The notes beneath the pieces were generated by a model. That model searched no databases. It had not been told where the DNA came from and was given only the letters and a program-made list of their open reading frames with translations. Shown here piece by piece: positions 19,953 to 30,439 of a stretch of DNA of 64,000 bases. The position numbers were made by a program, and so were the translations under genes. Origin of the DNA: Agapetus fuscipes (Eukaryota; Arthropoda; Insecta; Trichoptera; Glossosomatidae); NCBI GenBank assembly GCA_951799405.1, contig OX637332.1, forward strand, positions 16,311,001 to 16,375,000. Reading direction: 5' to 3'. The stretch's first letter is position 1, and the number at the start of each line of letters is the position of its first letter.

Positions 19953-21139
19953 CTGAAATTACATAACCAATAATTATGTTACTTAACATGAATCTGAAAA
20001 TTAAATAATAGTTTATCCATCGTAACTTATTATCCAATTTTAAAAGGCAAAGTTGAGGACTGAATTAAGGAAGGTTAGCCAATAGCAGTTTCGATAGATC
20101 ATCAGGGATGTATGTTGAGGGAGCTCTTCAGCTAAACAGACCAGCTGATGGCAAAAATAGAAAAATCATGTGAGGCTTGTTGACAAAAACAGAGGATTGT
20201 GGCCAAAAAGAAAACTGCATGGAAATAAGAGTTATAAGCTAACTAGCAGGAAAAAATACATGTGCACTCAGGTGCGTGTCTCACCAGAACGTGGTTCGGT
20301 GAAGGAGGCAATCTTACGACTTGTATAAAAATTGTACATATTAGTAGTTTAAACTTAAGTATATTTCAGTTTTAAAACAGCTTTGTCTTTCCATTAGGTC
20401 TGCCTGATAAAAATGGTTTGATGGAGGGATTAAGGCACACAGCATCTGACAACTCCTATCCCGCTGGAGCTTAGCGAGTGTTAAGTAAAGTTTTTACCAA
20501 ACTGAGTGAGAAATCCCTGCGGTTTGGTTAAGGTCAATGAAAACAAGATCAATGAAAAATTGAAACTATGAATATGAGAAGAACAAAGAACAGGAGTTAA
20601 AGACAGAGATGAATGATAGAAATATGAAAATTCTATGTGTGACTGAGACCAAAAAGAAAGATGAGGGAGAGAAAGTTTTGAGCAATGGTAATTTAGTCAT
20701 TTCCTCGGGTGAGAAAGATAGATTCCCTAGACAGGGTGTTGGTGTGATAAGATTTATATGGGAGGAGTCTATATAGGCCCAACCGCACAGTAGAATACAC
20801 AAAAAGCATTTGTCTGCAGAGTTTAACAAAGAATAACGGAACAATTTTCCCTTATATCCTTGTGAGCACATCCGATGGGATCTTTTTTTTTACAGAATTT
20901 TAGCCCTACACTTAAAATGGCGACCAACGCTTTACAAACACAGCCGAAATTACCTTGACTGTATCAGCAGAGACTGATATAGCAGCTAAGTCTTCCAGTA
21001 TTTGCTCCTTCATTGCGGCATCATTCCCCACAGGTATTCCCAGAGTCTTCTTGAGTCTCTCCAGCTCCTTTACGCCATATCTTTCACGTTTGATGGCACG
21101 GCACTTCCTTCGTGACTTGCTTCGCAGGGATTTCGCCAT
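19689..21139 (-). CDS. LLPH: LLPH (LLP homolog) nucleolar protein, two exons
   Basis: Exons 20954-21139 and 19689-19952 (minus) join in phase 0 to give 149 residues. The N-terminus MAKSLRSKSRRKCRAIKRER is the hallmark of the LLP family. The middle is acidic (DEDSEMEEDIVVKK). Then comes the conserved TLQDQYGQYPIWLHPRK block and a Lys-rich C-terminal tail with nuclear/nucleolar-type basic runs. Human LLPH has 129 residues with MAKSLRSK and HGQYPIWM at matching places. Family members are small basic nucleolar proteins tied to ribosome biogenesis and, in Aplysia, long-term facilitation. The donor is AAG|GTAATT and the acceptor TTTCAG|AAA. The 1001-bp intron holds a LINE relic. Identification is secure; function is taken from the family. 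Confidence 0.93.
20540..20780 (+). mobile_element. LINE endonuclease relic in the LLPH intron
   Basis: The sense frame gives ILCVTETKKKDEGEKVLSNG and RQGVGVI, matching the endonuclease region of the intact LINE (VMGVTETKMKGNGEKVLANG, RQGVGVI at residues 55-92). It is interrupted by stops. It is the only 5'-half fragment of this LINE that I see outside the intact copy. Confidence 0.75.
20954..21139 (-). CDS. LLPH: LLPH exon 1
   Basis: 62 codons from ATG at 21139 to AAG|GTAATT. The frame runs on as VISAVFVKRWSPF into the intron and should not be taken as protein. Confidence 0.9.
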
Positions 21140-23344
21140 TTTCTTTCCTGGAAAGAGAAATCAATTTAATAAAAAAAACGATACTACGTCCTTAGTAGAG
21201 TGAATCAAAATATCGTACTCGTATTATGCTCTCGAAGTGAAAAACTTGAAACAAAACACAATCGCAATGAGAAAAGCGGTTAACAAAATGGGCGCTCCGT
21301 TTACTTCTCGTGCCTTGCGTTTTCTGAGCGTTATGTCATAGGAAAAGGATACAAACCATATTATACATACCTAACGCAAAGGATTACACTTGGAAATGAT
21401 GAACACTGCGGAAATGCAGAATGACAGACACAATAGATAAAATATTTTAACTTTTCAATATCGTCAACATACGACGACCCAACCACGAGGTTTATAAATT
21501 TTAAAAGGACAGCAGACAGCGGACGAACAACGACCGACGACTTCTTCTTTTTCGAATGTGTTTACCGCGTTCCATGTGTCAAAACTAAAATGAAAAAAAT
21601 ATGGTAACAGAAAGAGCACAACAATGATTAATATGCTTGATTTTTTGGTTCCGGGTTTGATGTTCAATGATTAATATGTTTCCGGTTTGTGTTATTTATA
21701 ACGAAAAATAATTAATTTTGTATTTTGAATACCATTGAAATTTTATTTTTATTTCATTAAGATGTTTTAAAAAGAAGTAAGTAAAACAATATAACATGGT
21801 TCTAAATATTAATAACAAACTATTAAAATGTTTAATAACAAAATAATATTTATCCAAAGGTTCTTTGAGAATGATTTTATATTTGAAATGAAAAATGAAC
21901 GAAGTGTTTATTGTAAAAAATTCACCGCTCATTTCATCGCTTCGCGGCAAAACCGGAAACTCATCAATGGCGGTCACTTTAAATTAATTAGGTCCTATTA
22001 AATTAATAATCGTTTGTAGCCAATCTGTTGTTCGTTTTGTGCAAATGTATAATGAAACCATTTCTAAGTATGAAACAAGTGTATAAACCAATATTAAATA
22101 TACAAAAATCCAGATTTTGAGGTACGATATTTACAAAAGGTCTTTTTTAAATCACAAAATTATTAACAAATACATACTTGTGTGAAAAAAAACACAAAAA
22201 AAACAATAACTATACATATTTTTTATTGATAACACAAAAACACACACAAAAACAATAGAAATGGAATGTGTGGGAAAATAAAAAACTCTCGTAAAACACA
22301 CACGTATGTATATATATTTTTTTTTGTGTCGTATTTTTTTCCAAAATAATATATTCCAGCCCGTGTTCAACCTCATAAAAAAAAAAGTAAAAATAAAACA
22401 CATAAATATTCGCGTCCGCTCTTGTCAAATGGTTTCTATGGTATCGTTTAATGGGTTGTTTTGTACTTTCATAGTTTTAATTTAAAAGGTTAGAATAAGG
22501 GCTAAATAATCACGCTTACTCAATACTTTCTATAAATATAACTATATCGTACTATTTTCAAATTGACAATTTAACTTTGCCGCCATCAAAGAATTTCCGG
22601 TTTCGCAGTGTTACTGCTTTGAAACATTCGTATTGAGGTGCTCATTTAAAAATGGGGATTTTTGTTTACAGCATTTGCACGTTGGAAGTCAGGTGTCTAG
22701 CGCCTACATGCATTCACAGCTTCTGACTGGCAGTAGGGTAAAGTGTGTCTGTTGTGCCGTGTAAAGATAATATCGAAGAAAATAACGAAATGTTACTTGT
22801 AAATAATTTTATTATACCTCCAACAGGGCGTAACAATAAAAATAACAACCATCCAATGCGATCATAACAAATGAAAAGTGTATGGAATAATAAAAACATA
22901 TGTGACAAATAAAAAGTGCATTTTTTTCATATAAAAAGTTAAAAAGTTTAGAAATGACTATATCGTATGCCGGTGAAGTTCCTAATGGGAGTAGCTTTGG
23001 ATGTTTTTGGAGAATTCTTTGGAAGTGAGTATTGATAAAATTTTATCACTTTCACTTGCCTTCATGCATTTGTATAGGTAACTTTTAAAAACAATGTTTG
23101 TAATATTTTAATCACTCGTTTGAATAACAAAAATGCTAATTGAAAGTCACGAAAGAGTTGAAAAGGTGCATATGTTTTTAATATGCACTAAATAAGTCAG
23201 AAAACAATTAAAAAATATATATTCATCGAATAGTACGTACTTACTTACATTATAATATACTTGGCAATATGTACTACCTACATACTTAACTGTTTGTGGG
23301 CATGAGTATTTTTAAATATTAGGTACATATAAGAAATGAATTGT
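21140..23344. other. LLPH upstream region
   Basis: AT-rich with no exon recognised. Two inverted blocks at 21950-21975 and 22580-22606 combine CCGGAAA with ATGGCGG, resembling ETS and YY1 promoter elements. They might mark a promoter or a non-coding first exon. 22200-22400 is low-complexity (CACAAAAAAA). Confidence 0.4.
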
Positions 23345-23585
23345 GTAATCTAAGTTGCAAAGATATATTAAAACAAGATTCATTTTAAATGCGTGCCCAC
23401 AAGCAGCCACTTTCAAATGCTGCATGTTCATCTACAAAATAAAAACCAAAATCTCAAATGAAAATAAAAAACCATGCGACTTTTCCCGACCTTTCTTGAA
23501 ATGGGGGTGACATACGCAAAGTGAACCTTTTTTTACAGTATGGCTGTTTAGCTTCATAACAGCCTGTAAAGTCAAGGAATTCTTC
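23345..23585 (-). mobile_element. LINE 3' UTR fragment with 3' end
   Basis: TAATCTAAGTTGCAAAGATA through the antisense UTR to TAAAGTCAAGGAAT. Complete 3' terminus, 5'-truncated. Confidence 0.8.
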
Positions 23586-23969
23586 ATAAAAATATTAATT
23601 ACTGCTTTCCTCTTTAATTGGTACCTACGAAGTATATTTGTATTGCTGATAAAAAAAAACTTTTATGCTCTGGTGCAAAGGTAGACTATGGAAAAATATT
23701 ACTTATTCTTTACACTCATACCAATATTCTTACCTTTATGTTTATGTTACTAGATAGGTACTAATTGCATTCTAGTTATCGAGATGTTGATATTTACTTA
23801 CAGGTTACACCGTTTTGGTAATTTTAACAATAAATTCGTAAAGAGGATTGCGATTCACTCAACTATTTCATCCTGACTAGAAAAAGATTTTTATTATTAT
23901 CAATTTCCTATTGATAATTTGTTTTTATTTTTTATTTAATCATAATAACCTAAAGAAACTTGAAACTTA

Positions 23970-24099
23970 GGCCCAGTATTTTCAACATTAGCATAAGTGA
24001 CGACTTCAAACTGACAAAAAAAACTACCAACACGATTGGCATAAATGCGTCCTATGATTCAGTATAAAGTCACTATGCTAACGTTGAAAATACTGGGCC
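23970..24099. mobile_element. MITE with TTA duplication (PIF/Harbinger-like)
   Basis: 130 bp. The ends GGCCCAGTATTTTCAACATT and its near-complement at 24080-24099 continue for about 32 bp. They are flanked by TTA at 23967-23969 and 24100-24102. A 3-bp TTA target is a Harbinger trait. Confidence 0.8.
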
Positions 24100-24229
24100 T
24101 TAGAGACAAGCTTTTGGAAAGAGGGTGTAATGGGATTCGAACCGGCGCTGTTTTATTTCAAACATACCAAATAAGTTGGTCCAATTAGTCCGTTCAGAAA
24201 CTGCGCTTACATTTATTTGATTTTTTTCT

Positions 24230-24350
24230 TTGGCCGGTGCTCTTACCCGTTAAAATAAATCGGTTCCATTCTCCCCATGCGACCCCTTTGGGCACAGCGC
24301 TGCGTGAAGTTATACTTTATATTAACTGCAGCGTAGTTGCTTTTAGCAAC
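24230..24350 (+). mobile_element. SINE S1 3'-end fragment
   Basis: TTACCCGTTAAAATAAAT...GCGACCCCTTTGGGCACAGC...GCGTAGTTGC follows the S1 3' half. Diverged. Confidence 0.5.
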
Positions 24351-24527
24351 TTAGATTATAGATGGATTTATAAGTAGTTCTTTTTCAATTACATTTTTAA
24401 ACAGTTCCTTAATTTTAATGGCATAGTAAAAAGAAGAGTCGATGGATATCATCATTATTTATCATTAAATGTGATACCGAAATAATAGCCAAAGTTTTTA
24501 TTCGTCTTAAGATTCATTGCTCATAAT

Positions 24528-25005
24528 CAGGCCCGGATTAAGACCACTGGGGGCCCTGGTGCGAAAAGTCAGGGAGCCTCGCCACCCCCTCAATCCCCCT
24601 TCCCCTCACCAACCAAAAAATATATACTCATTGCGAACCAAGACGATTATTGACGACTTTTTACGTTAATTTTCGTGAAACCTGTTCGGACAGTCTATGA
24701 CACTTGTTGAAGTCTTGTACTTTTTGTTAAAAAATACGTTGAAATATTTTTTCTATATATACTTGCATGCAAGTCTCCATTAGTTTATTTGGTCTAGAGG
24801 CCCTTTTTGGTAAGGACCCTGCAAAAAAGCAATGGGAATATCTTCCTAAACTAATTTCTTTAAAGTCTTTGGTCGTGGATGCCCCCGAACAAATTTAAGT
24901 TGAAAAAATCTTTTAATTTTATTTTTCTAAAATGTCTCAGGGGCCCCTAGGACGTGGGGGCCCTGGTTCGGTCGCACCGCTCGAACCGCCCTTAATCCGG
25001 GCCTG
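24528..25005. mobile_element. hAT-type non-autonomous element with perfect 8-bp duplication (copy 2)
   Basis: Ends CAGGCCCGGATTAAG and CTTAATCCGGGCCTG. Flanked by CTCATAAT at 24520-24527 and 25006-25013. 478 bp, no transposase. It contains GGGGGCCCTGGT blocks at both sides. Confidence 0.9.
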
Positions 25006-25046
25006 CTCATAATTACTCTTTTCTTACTTTGAAGATAAATTGCTTG

Positions 25047-25200
25047 AAGAAAAACCCGACATCTTATAAAAACTAAAGAAAAATCCGACTACAAAAATAC
25101 CCGACAACTCATAAACCCGACAACTTAGCAACCCGACAACTTAGAAACCCGACAACATTTTAACCCGACAACTTAGAAACCCAACATCTTATAAACGCTC
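25047..25200. repeat. Degenerate tandem repeat AACCCGACAACTTAGA
   Basis: About eight imperfect 15-20-bp units of AACCCGACAACTTAGA type, starting with ACCCGACATCTTATAAA and ending with the same variant. Confidence 0.75.
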
Positions 25201-25335
25201 AATCTTTATCTGTTTTTTTTATAAATCATAGAGATTTTCCTTCAAAAAAGTTATAAATATGTCATTGCAATAGCAGTATTTACCTCGAGTATAAAACATT
25301 ACGTAAATTGCCCTAATAATAATAATAAATAATAA

Positions 25336-25744
25336 TCTAAGTTGCAAGGATATATTCATTTAAAGCTCTCAGATGTAAGCCCACAAACCAACAAGTGTAG
25401 TTCGCGCTTACAAATGCTGAATGTGTACTTACAAATAAAATCCAAACCTCAAATGAACATAAGCCCCACAACTTTTGCCGACCTTCCCTGAAACAGGGGT
25501 AACATTGGCAAAGTGAACCATTTTTTACAGTATGGGTGGTCAGCCTCATACCAACCTATAAGTCAAGGAATATGAATAAAAAATTACATTTAAATATATA
25601 AAAGAACAAAACCTTACAAAGAAATCTATACAAAAAAAGTCAGAAATTTCCTATGCAAAAAATGTAGCAAATTAATACACCAACATTAGAAATCACCATT
25701 GCAGATTAGCCGCCACTTCTTCCTGTCCTTGCACACTTCTTTGC
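25336..25744 (-). mobile_element. LINE 3' end copy, recent
   Basis: Nearly identical to 56340-56750 of the intact LINE (a virtual 70-codon frame differs at two residues). It extends from the CTAAGTTGCAAGGATATA terminus to the last ~50 bp of the ORF (CCGCCACTTCTTCCTGTCCT). Confidence 0.9.
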
Positions 25745-25876
25745 CCTCGATCGCGTAAATAGACAAAATTTATGAAAACTAAATCACTCACTATGTGTGC
25801 CGTAGTATATTTCATATATTTTCAATTTACGCCATCGAAGGGAGTTTTTGTAAATGTTTAATTCTCAGGGTACTTG
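25745..25876. mobile_element. MITE, 'CCCCGAGTA' family (copy 2)
   Basis: CCCTCGATCGCGTAAATAGA at the left and CGAAGGGAGTTTTTGTAAAT then CTCAGGGTAC at the right. It abuts the LINE copy's truncated 5' end exactly, suggesting the LINE inserted into or recombined with it. Confidence 0.6.
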
Positions 25877-25949
25877 TCTAAAGAAAAAAAAATAGATACA
25901 CTTTTGGGATGAAGTCTTCTGTAGAGGTAGCATAAGCAGGTAAACAAAA

Positions 25950-26050
25950 AACCTCCTATGAACATAAGCTTTGCAACTACTGCCGTCTTACTCTTAAATC
26001 GGGTTAGTTTTGGCAAAAATGTAAAAAGTTTTCACAGCATGGAGACCTGC
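25950..26050 (-). mobile_element. LINE 3' UTR remnant
   Basis: TATGAACATAAGCTTTGCAA and the following diverged UTR. Low identity. Confidence 0.5.
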
Positions 26051-26312
26051 TTTATTTAGTATGCGTTGTTTTGTGTGAATTACGATTCAAGAGCCTCCTG
26101 AGAGCTTGGTCGTCGCAATGGAATGTATGAATTACATAAGCAAGAGCCAGTTACTAAAGACTGAATAGACCTTTGGTGGCCGGTCTTCAGTGAAGGCCGA
26201 TGAATTTGTAGATGATTGAAAGGCAAGCTTTGAAAATTGAGTGATGTTTTTGTGCTCCATCAGAAATTGAACCCACGACACGCAGCGTTAACCATTAGAC
26301 TGCAGACCGGTG
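26051..26312 (-). mobile_element. SINE S2, diverged
   Basis: The body (GAGCCTCCTGAGAGCTTGGT, TTTGGTGGCCGGTCTTCAGT) ends in a tRNA-like block with AAATTGAACCCACGACA. No 5S head. Confidence 0.6.
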
Positions 26313-26369
26313 AAATGAAGGAATGAAGGAGCAAATATTTCTCAGTATTAAACATCCATACACTCGTAT

Positions 26370-27035
26370 CGGTGACAGGATAGAACGGCACAGTGGCAAA
26401 ATGACACACAACAACGACACATAAGAGAACGACACATGACAGAACAACACATGACAGACGACACATGAGAGAACAACAGATGACTGAACATCACAATGAC
26501 AGCACATCACATGACAAAACATCACTATGATAAAACAACACAGAAAATGCATAAAACATCACAAACTCATGTGATGTTTTTTCATGTGCCGTTTATGTTA
26601 TGTTCGGTTTTAGGCATTGTGATAGATGTTTTGTCATGTGATAATAATAATATTAGGATGATTTATTTGGTGAGCGCTGTTTTTGTGTGTATCACACCTC
26701 AAGAGCCCTCTGCGAGCTTGGTCGTCGCTGTAGAAAGCGTCAATTCTCAAGCAAGACCCAGTTACTGCAAGGCTGGATGGACCTTTAGTGACCGGTCTTT
26801 GGTATTTGAATTTTTCACCCAACAAAAATCATATTTGAAAATATAAATCGTTTATTTTTTTGTGCTCCGCCGGGATTCGAACCCACAACCTTCCATTTAC
26901 GAGTCAGAAGTGTTAACCACTAGACTACGGACCGGTCTATGATGTTTTGTCATAGTGATGTTTTGTCATGTATCTTTCTGTCATGTGTCGTTAAGTCATG
27001 TGTCGTTTTTTCACAGTGTCGTTCTATCATGGAAC
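26370..27035. mobile_element. Mutator-like foldback element with 9-bp duplication
   Basis: Flanked by CACTCGTAT at 26361-26369 and 27036-27044. The inner ends GATAGAACG and CGTTCTATC begin opposed arrays of short CACATGACA-type repeats (ACACATGAC on the left, GTCATGTGTCG on the right). A 9-bp duplication and subterminal repeats suggest MULE origin. A SINE sits inside. Confidence 0.75.
26640..26938 (-). mobile_element. SINE S2 (5S head missing) inside the MULE-like element
   Basis: ATAATAATATT tail at the left, then the S2 body. The tRNA-like block (minus-strand GGTTCGAATCC, with the good A-box context TAGTCTAGTGGTTAACAC) is at the right. Confidence 0.85.
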
Positions 27036-27328
27036 CACTCGTATTATAGGTGCAGTGCGCATCAAATACGTTTGAGATAATAATTATTGATCATGCCACT
27101 TGTCGGTGTGTACGAAACTGTCGAGTCGAATACGAGTACAAATACCATAGCACCTTACACCGCCGGCAACGTGGAAGAATGTCTGCCACTTAATGTTTTG
27201 TTTCCTCAATCGTAAAACCATTGAAATCTGAAAGTTAGCTGCCAGTAGGCAATACAAATTACACTTGTGCTTCGTTTTGCCTCGGCCGATTGGGTCATCG
27301 AAAATACCGTGTTAATTGAAGTCGCGTA

Positions 27329-27606
27329 GATGCAAGCTGGAGTTAATGTATCATAAATAGACCAACGATTCTGAAGATGTTGTAGAGGCTCGTATTGAAG
27401 ATGCAAGTTGGAGTAAATGTGTCATAAATAGACCAACGATTCTGAAGATGTTGTAGAGGCTCGTATTGAAGTTGCAAGTTGGAGTAAATGTGTCATAAAT
27501 AGACCAACGATTCTGAAGATGTTGTAGCGGCGCGTATTAAAGATGCAAGTTGGAGTAAATGTAGGTATCATAAATAGACCAACGATTCTGAAGATGTTTT
27601 AGTGGT
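27329..27606. repeat. Second minisatellite, 71-bp unit, about 3.9 copies
   Basis: Units start at 27329, 27400, 27471 and 27542 (GATGCAAGTTGGAGTAAATG...). The copies differ at a few positions, including a 4-bp AGGT insertion in the last. Unrelated in sequence to the array at 9829. Confidence 0.95.
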
Positions 27607-27640
27607 AACGATTTTTATCCATTTATTGTGTCTTCCTTTT

Positions 27641-27905
27641 TTTTTTCTTTTCTAAAAATAGATCTGTGAAGAAGAATGTAATTTAACAACCGTTTTTTCC
27701 TAGTCATAAATAGGTTTTAACATTATTAGTTTATAATTCAATATTTTAATTAATTATTAATTAACAATTACCCAATGACATCTGTTGAACCAGACTCAAA
27801 GTTATTGTCGATAGGACACGACGCAGGTAGGTGTGGTTCGAACTTGCAATTTTCTCAACAATGCAAATTCGAGCGCCGATGCCTTATCCCCTTGACCATA
27901 CCAGC
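27641..27905 (-). mobile_element. SINE S3
   Basis: T-run tail, GTGAAGAAGAATGTAATTTA body, and a head with GGTTCGAACTTGCAATTT and CTTATCCCCTTGACCATACC. Confidence 0.7.
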
Positions 27906-27934
27906 GACTTGTTGGCATGAGTCTGACCCCCATG

Positions 27935-28095
27935 TTGTTATAACTTTGCCATTGCAATCCCGGTTTCAGGCAACGGTGTCAAGAGTTGCAAGGTTTATGT
28001 TGTTGTGAGGTTTGTTTTCTTGGTAAGTTCAATGCAGCATGTGTAAGCGCAAACGTACATGAGACTACCTGTGGGCGTGCATTAAATATACTGTT
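27935..28095 (+). mobile_element. LINE 3' UTR remnant
   Basis: TTTGCCATTGCAATCCCGGT...TGTGGGCGTGCATTAAATAT. Diverged sense copy, abutting an antisense copy. Confidence 0.6.
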
Positions 28096-28097
28096 AT

Positions 28098-28348
28098 GTC
28101 TAATCTAATCTAAGCTGCAAGGATATATACCATTTAAGATTTATATTAAATGCATTCCCACAAGCAGACATGTATAATTTCGCGCTAACACATGCCGCAT
28201 GTGGACCTACATTATAAGAACCCATCTCAAATGAACATAAGCCCTGCAACTCTTGCCGTCCTTCCCTGAGACAGGGGTGACATTGGCAAAGTGAACCATT
28301 TTTTCACAGTATGGGTGGTCAGCCGCATACCAACCTATAAGTCAAGGA
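28098..28348 (-). mobile_element. LINE 3' UTR copy with 3' end
   Basis: TCTAATCTAATCTAAGCTGC terminus ((TTAGA)-type tail), full UTR to CAACCTATAAGTCAAGGAA. Confidence 0.85.
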
Positions 28349-28359
28349 ACGTAAATATG

Positions 28360-28790
28360 AAAATATGTATAAGTATTAGTTATAGGAATTCTTCATTGTA
28401 TTGGTGAGTAGAACCATGGATTTGTAATTTTTAATAGAACTCCATGGGTAGAACTGATGATTGTGTGTATATAGAGAAGTCACTAGATTACTTTAATTAT
28501 GTATGTGATTCGAGAACAGTCTAGCAACAATGTGTTCTCGACAGTTCCATTTTCTTAGTATAAAAAGGGTGCAAATCGCTTGCACTAGCAGTTGGTCTTC
28601 AAGCTCTAACAAATACAGTCATCTACGGGCTTCACCAATACATCGAACAAATTCGACCAGTGAACTAAAACCAGTGTAATGGAATAATGGAGAAGTGTCT
28701 TTGTAAAAATAAATATAAACGTGTAAAATAAATAAGTAAAAAGAAGAGTAGTGTTTTATTTGAAAGTATCCGAACCAAAAATCGTAACAA
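28360..28790 (+). mobile_element. Probable solo LTR (unclassified)
   Basis: A promoter-like TATAAAAAGGGTGC at about 28560 is followed by AATAAATAT and AATAAATAAG at about 28705-28735. The segment appears to run from a TGT start to GTAACA at about 28790. Boundaries and duplication are not resolved. Confidence 0.45.
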
Positions 28791-29210
28791 TACCATCGGG
28801 TTTGAGGCCTTCCTCTACTTATTTTATCCTCTTGAGGTCTTTACAGGTAACATCTATATTTATAAAAGAAAGTCGTGTTAGTTACACTATCCATAACTCA
28901 AGAACGGCTGAACTGAGTTGGCTGAAAATTGGTAGGGAGGTAGCTTAAAAACAGGTAAAGACATAGGATTTATATCCTTTTTTCCTTTTTTTAATACTTT
29001 TTTTCAAGTGACATAAAACGTGGTAGGTATAAATTAAAAAAACGCAACTGAAAGCAATCCGTAAAAAACAGTCTAGCCGTTCTTTTTTTAAAAAAAAAAA
29101 CAAAATGCAACTGACAGCTAAACATAATGGAGTCTTTGAATAATTGAAGTTGACCGATTTGTTTCAAGTTACTATGAATCTAATGTACCCAAAAAAATAT
29201 TAAGAAAGCC

Positions 29211-29525
29211 ATGCCACCACCAAGGCGATCAAATCTTTCCCGACGAAGCTGTAATGCATTTAGGATTCGAAACATTGCGAGTGAAAGGAGTGAAAAAGAA
29301 CAAGAAATTGCGCGTGAAGAGCGCCGCGTCGGTATGTGAACTGCAATGAAGCGATTTGGGAAACAACTTGATCGATAAGAGATGAATGCAGCAATGAAAA
29401 GAGCAATTCTTTAAGATTTACAGCAACTACTTCATGAACATAATGCGTTGGTCAGGCTGTTTAAGAGTGCTTTGGAACGCATGCCAAATGATGACTACAA
29501 AGTCGTGATCAGAGCGGATATGATT
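29211..29525 (+). pseudogene. Helitron N-terminal ORF relic
   Basis: Starts MPPPRRSNLSRRSCNAFRIR, typical of Helitron polyprotein N-termini. After stops it continues as LLHEHNALVRLFKSALERMP, a motif of the Helitron-like N domain. It breaks off where a LINE fragment is inserted at 29530. Confidence 0.7.
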
Positions 29526-29529
29526 TCAA

Positions 29530-30025
29530 TATCTAATCTAATCTAAGTTGCAAAGATATGTTACATTGGAGATTCACATAGCATGCATTCTCACAACCAG
29601 ACACGTATAAGTTCGCGCTTGCACATGCCTCATGTGAACCTACAACATAAAAACCAAATCTCAAATGGACATACACCAGGCTGCAACTCTTGCCGTCCTT
29701 CTCTGAAACAGGGGTGACATTGGCAAAGTGAACCATTTTTTACAGTATGCAAATCCATTCATTCGCAATTTCGGATATTTGGTCCATCCATACCTTCTCA
29801 GTCTTCCTCTACCACGACATCCATCTATTCTACCAACATAATATACTTTCTTCATCAGTCTTTCCTCATTCATTCTCTCCATATTCCCAAACCATCTTAA
29901 CAAACTTCTTTTAATCTTCACTTTCACACTTTCTCTTGCACCACATTCTTCCTTACAAAATCATTCCTCACCCTGGCACTCCGTGTTTTCCACATCATAC
30001 TTCTTAGAAAGTCCATTTTAACAGT
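29530..30025 (-). mobile_element. LINE 3' end copy with internal deletion, inside the Helitron
   Basis: (TTAGA)-type tail, UTR up to TTTTTTACAGTATG, then a jump straight to ORF sequence encoding the ERL..KKVYYVGRIDGCRGRGR region. The stretch between is missing compared with 56300-56540. Confidence 0.8.
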
Positions 30026-30068
30026 ATGGACCATCAAAATGAAAAATCCATTGAATGGTGAATTTAAT

Positions 30069-30250
30069 TTTTTTTTAAGGGAACCTTTTGCGGGAGACTC
30101 CCCAATTCCTGAAAGGCTTAGGGGTCTATATCACCTAAGAAGGGTGCCACAGAGGTGTTGCTACAAGCCTGGTAGTCGTCGCTACAAAGCGCAAATTCTC
30201 AAGCAAGATCCATTTTTTTGTACAGGCTTGATGAACCCTTTATACATATA
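30069..30250 (-). mobile_element. SINE S2 variant fragment
   Basis: GCGGGAGACTCCCCAATTCC and CAAATTCTCAAGCAAGATCC align with the variant at 2416-2735. Confidence 0.6.
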
Positions 30251-30439
30251 TATGAGGATTATTTATTCGGCGAGCGCTATTTTTGTTATTTACCTTCTAC
30301 TACTTCTACTACTTCGGACTGTTAATGCTACAGTATTCCCAACATATCGTGCTGCATGTGCATACCCATTGGGAGACGACAATCGTTGAAGCAATTATTT
30401 CTGCATATCCAAGTCAGATACGCACATTATTTGCTATCA

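Noticed and set aside
25337..25549. 70-codon ORF conserved between 25337 and 56534
   Set aside because: It is conserved because both are copies of the LINE 3' UTR; it opens after the pol stop and the frame is lost in most copies, so it is not taken as a gene. A selection test across copies would settle this.
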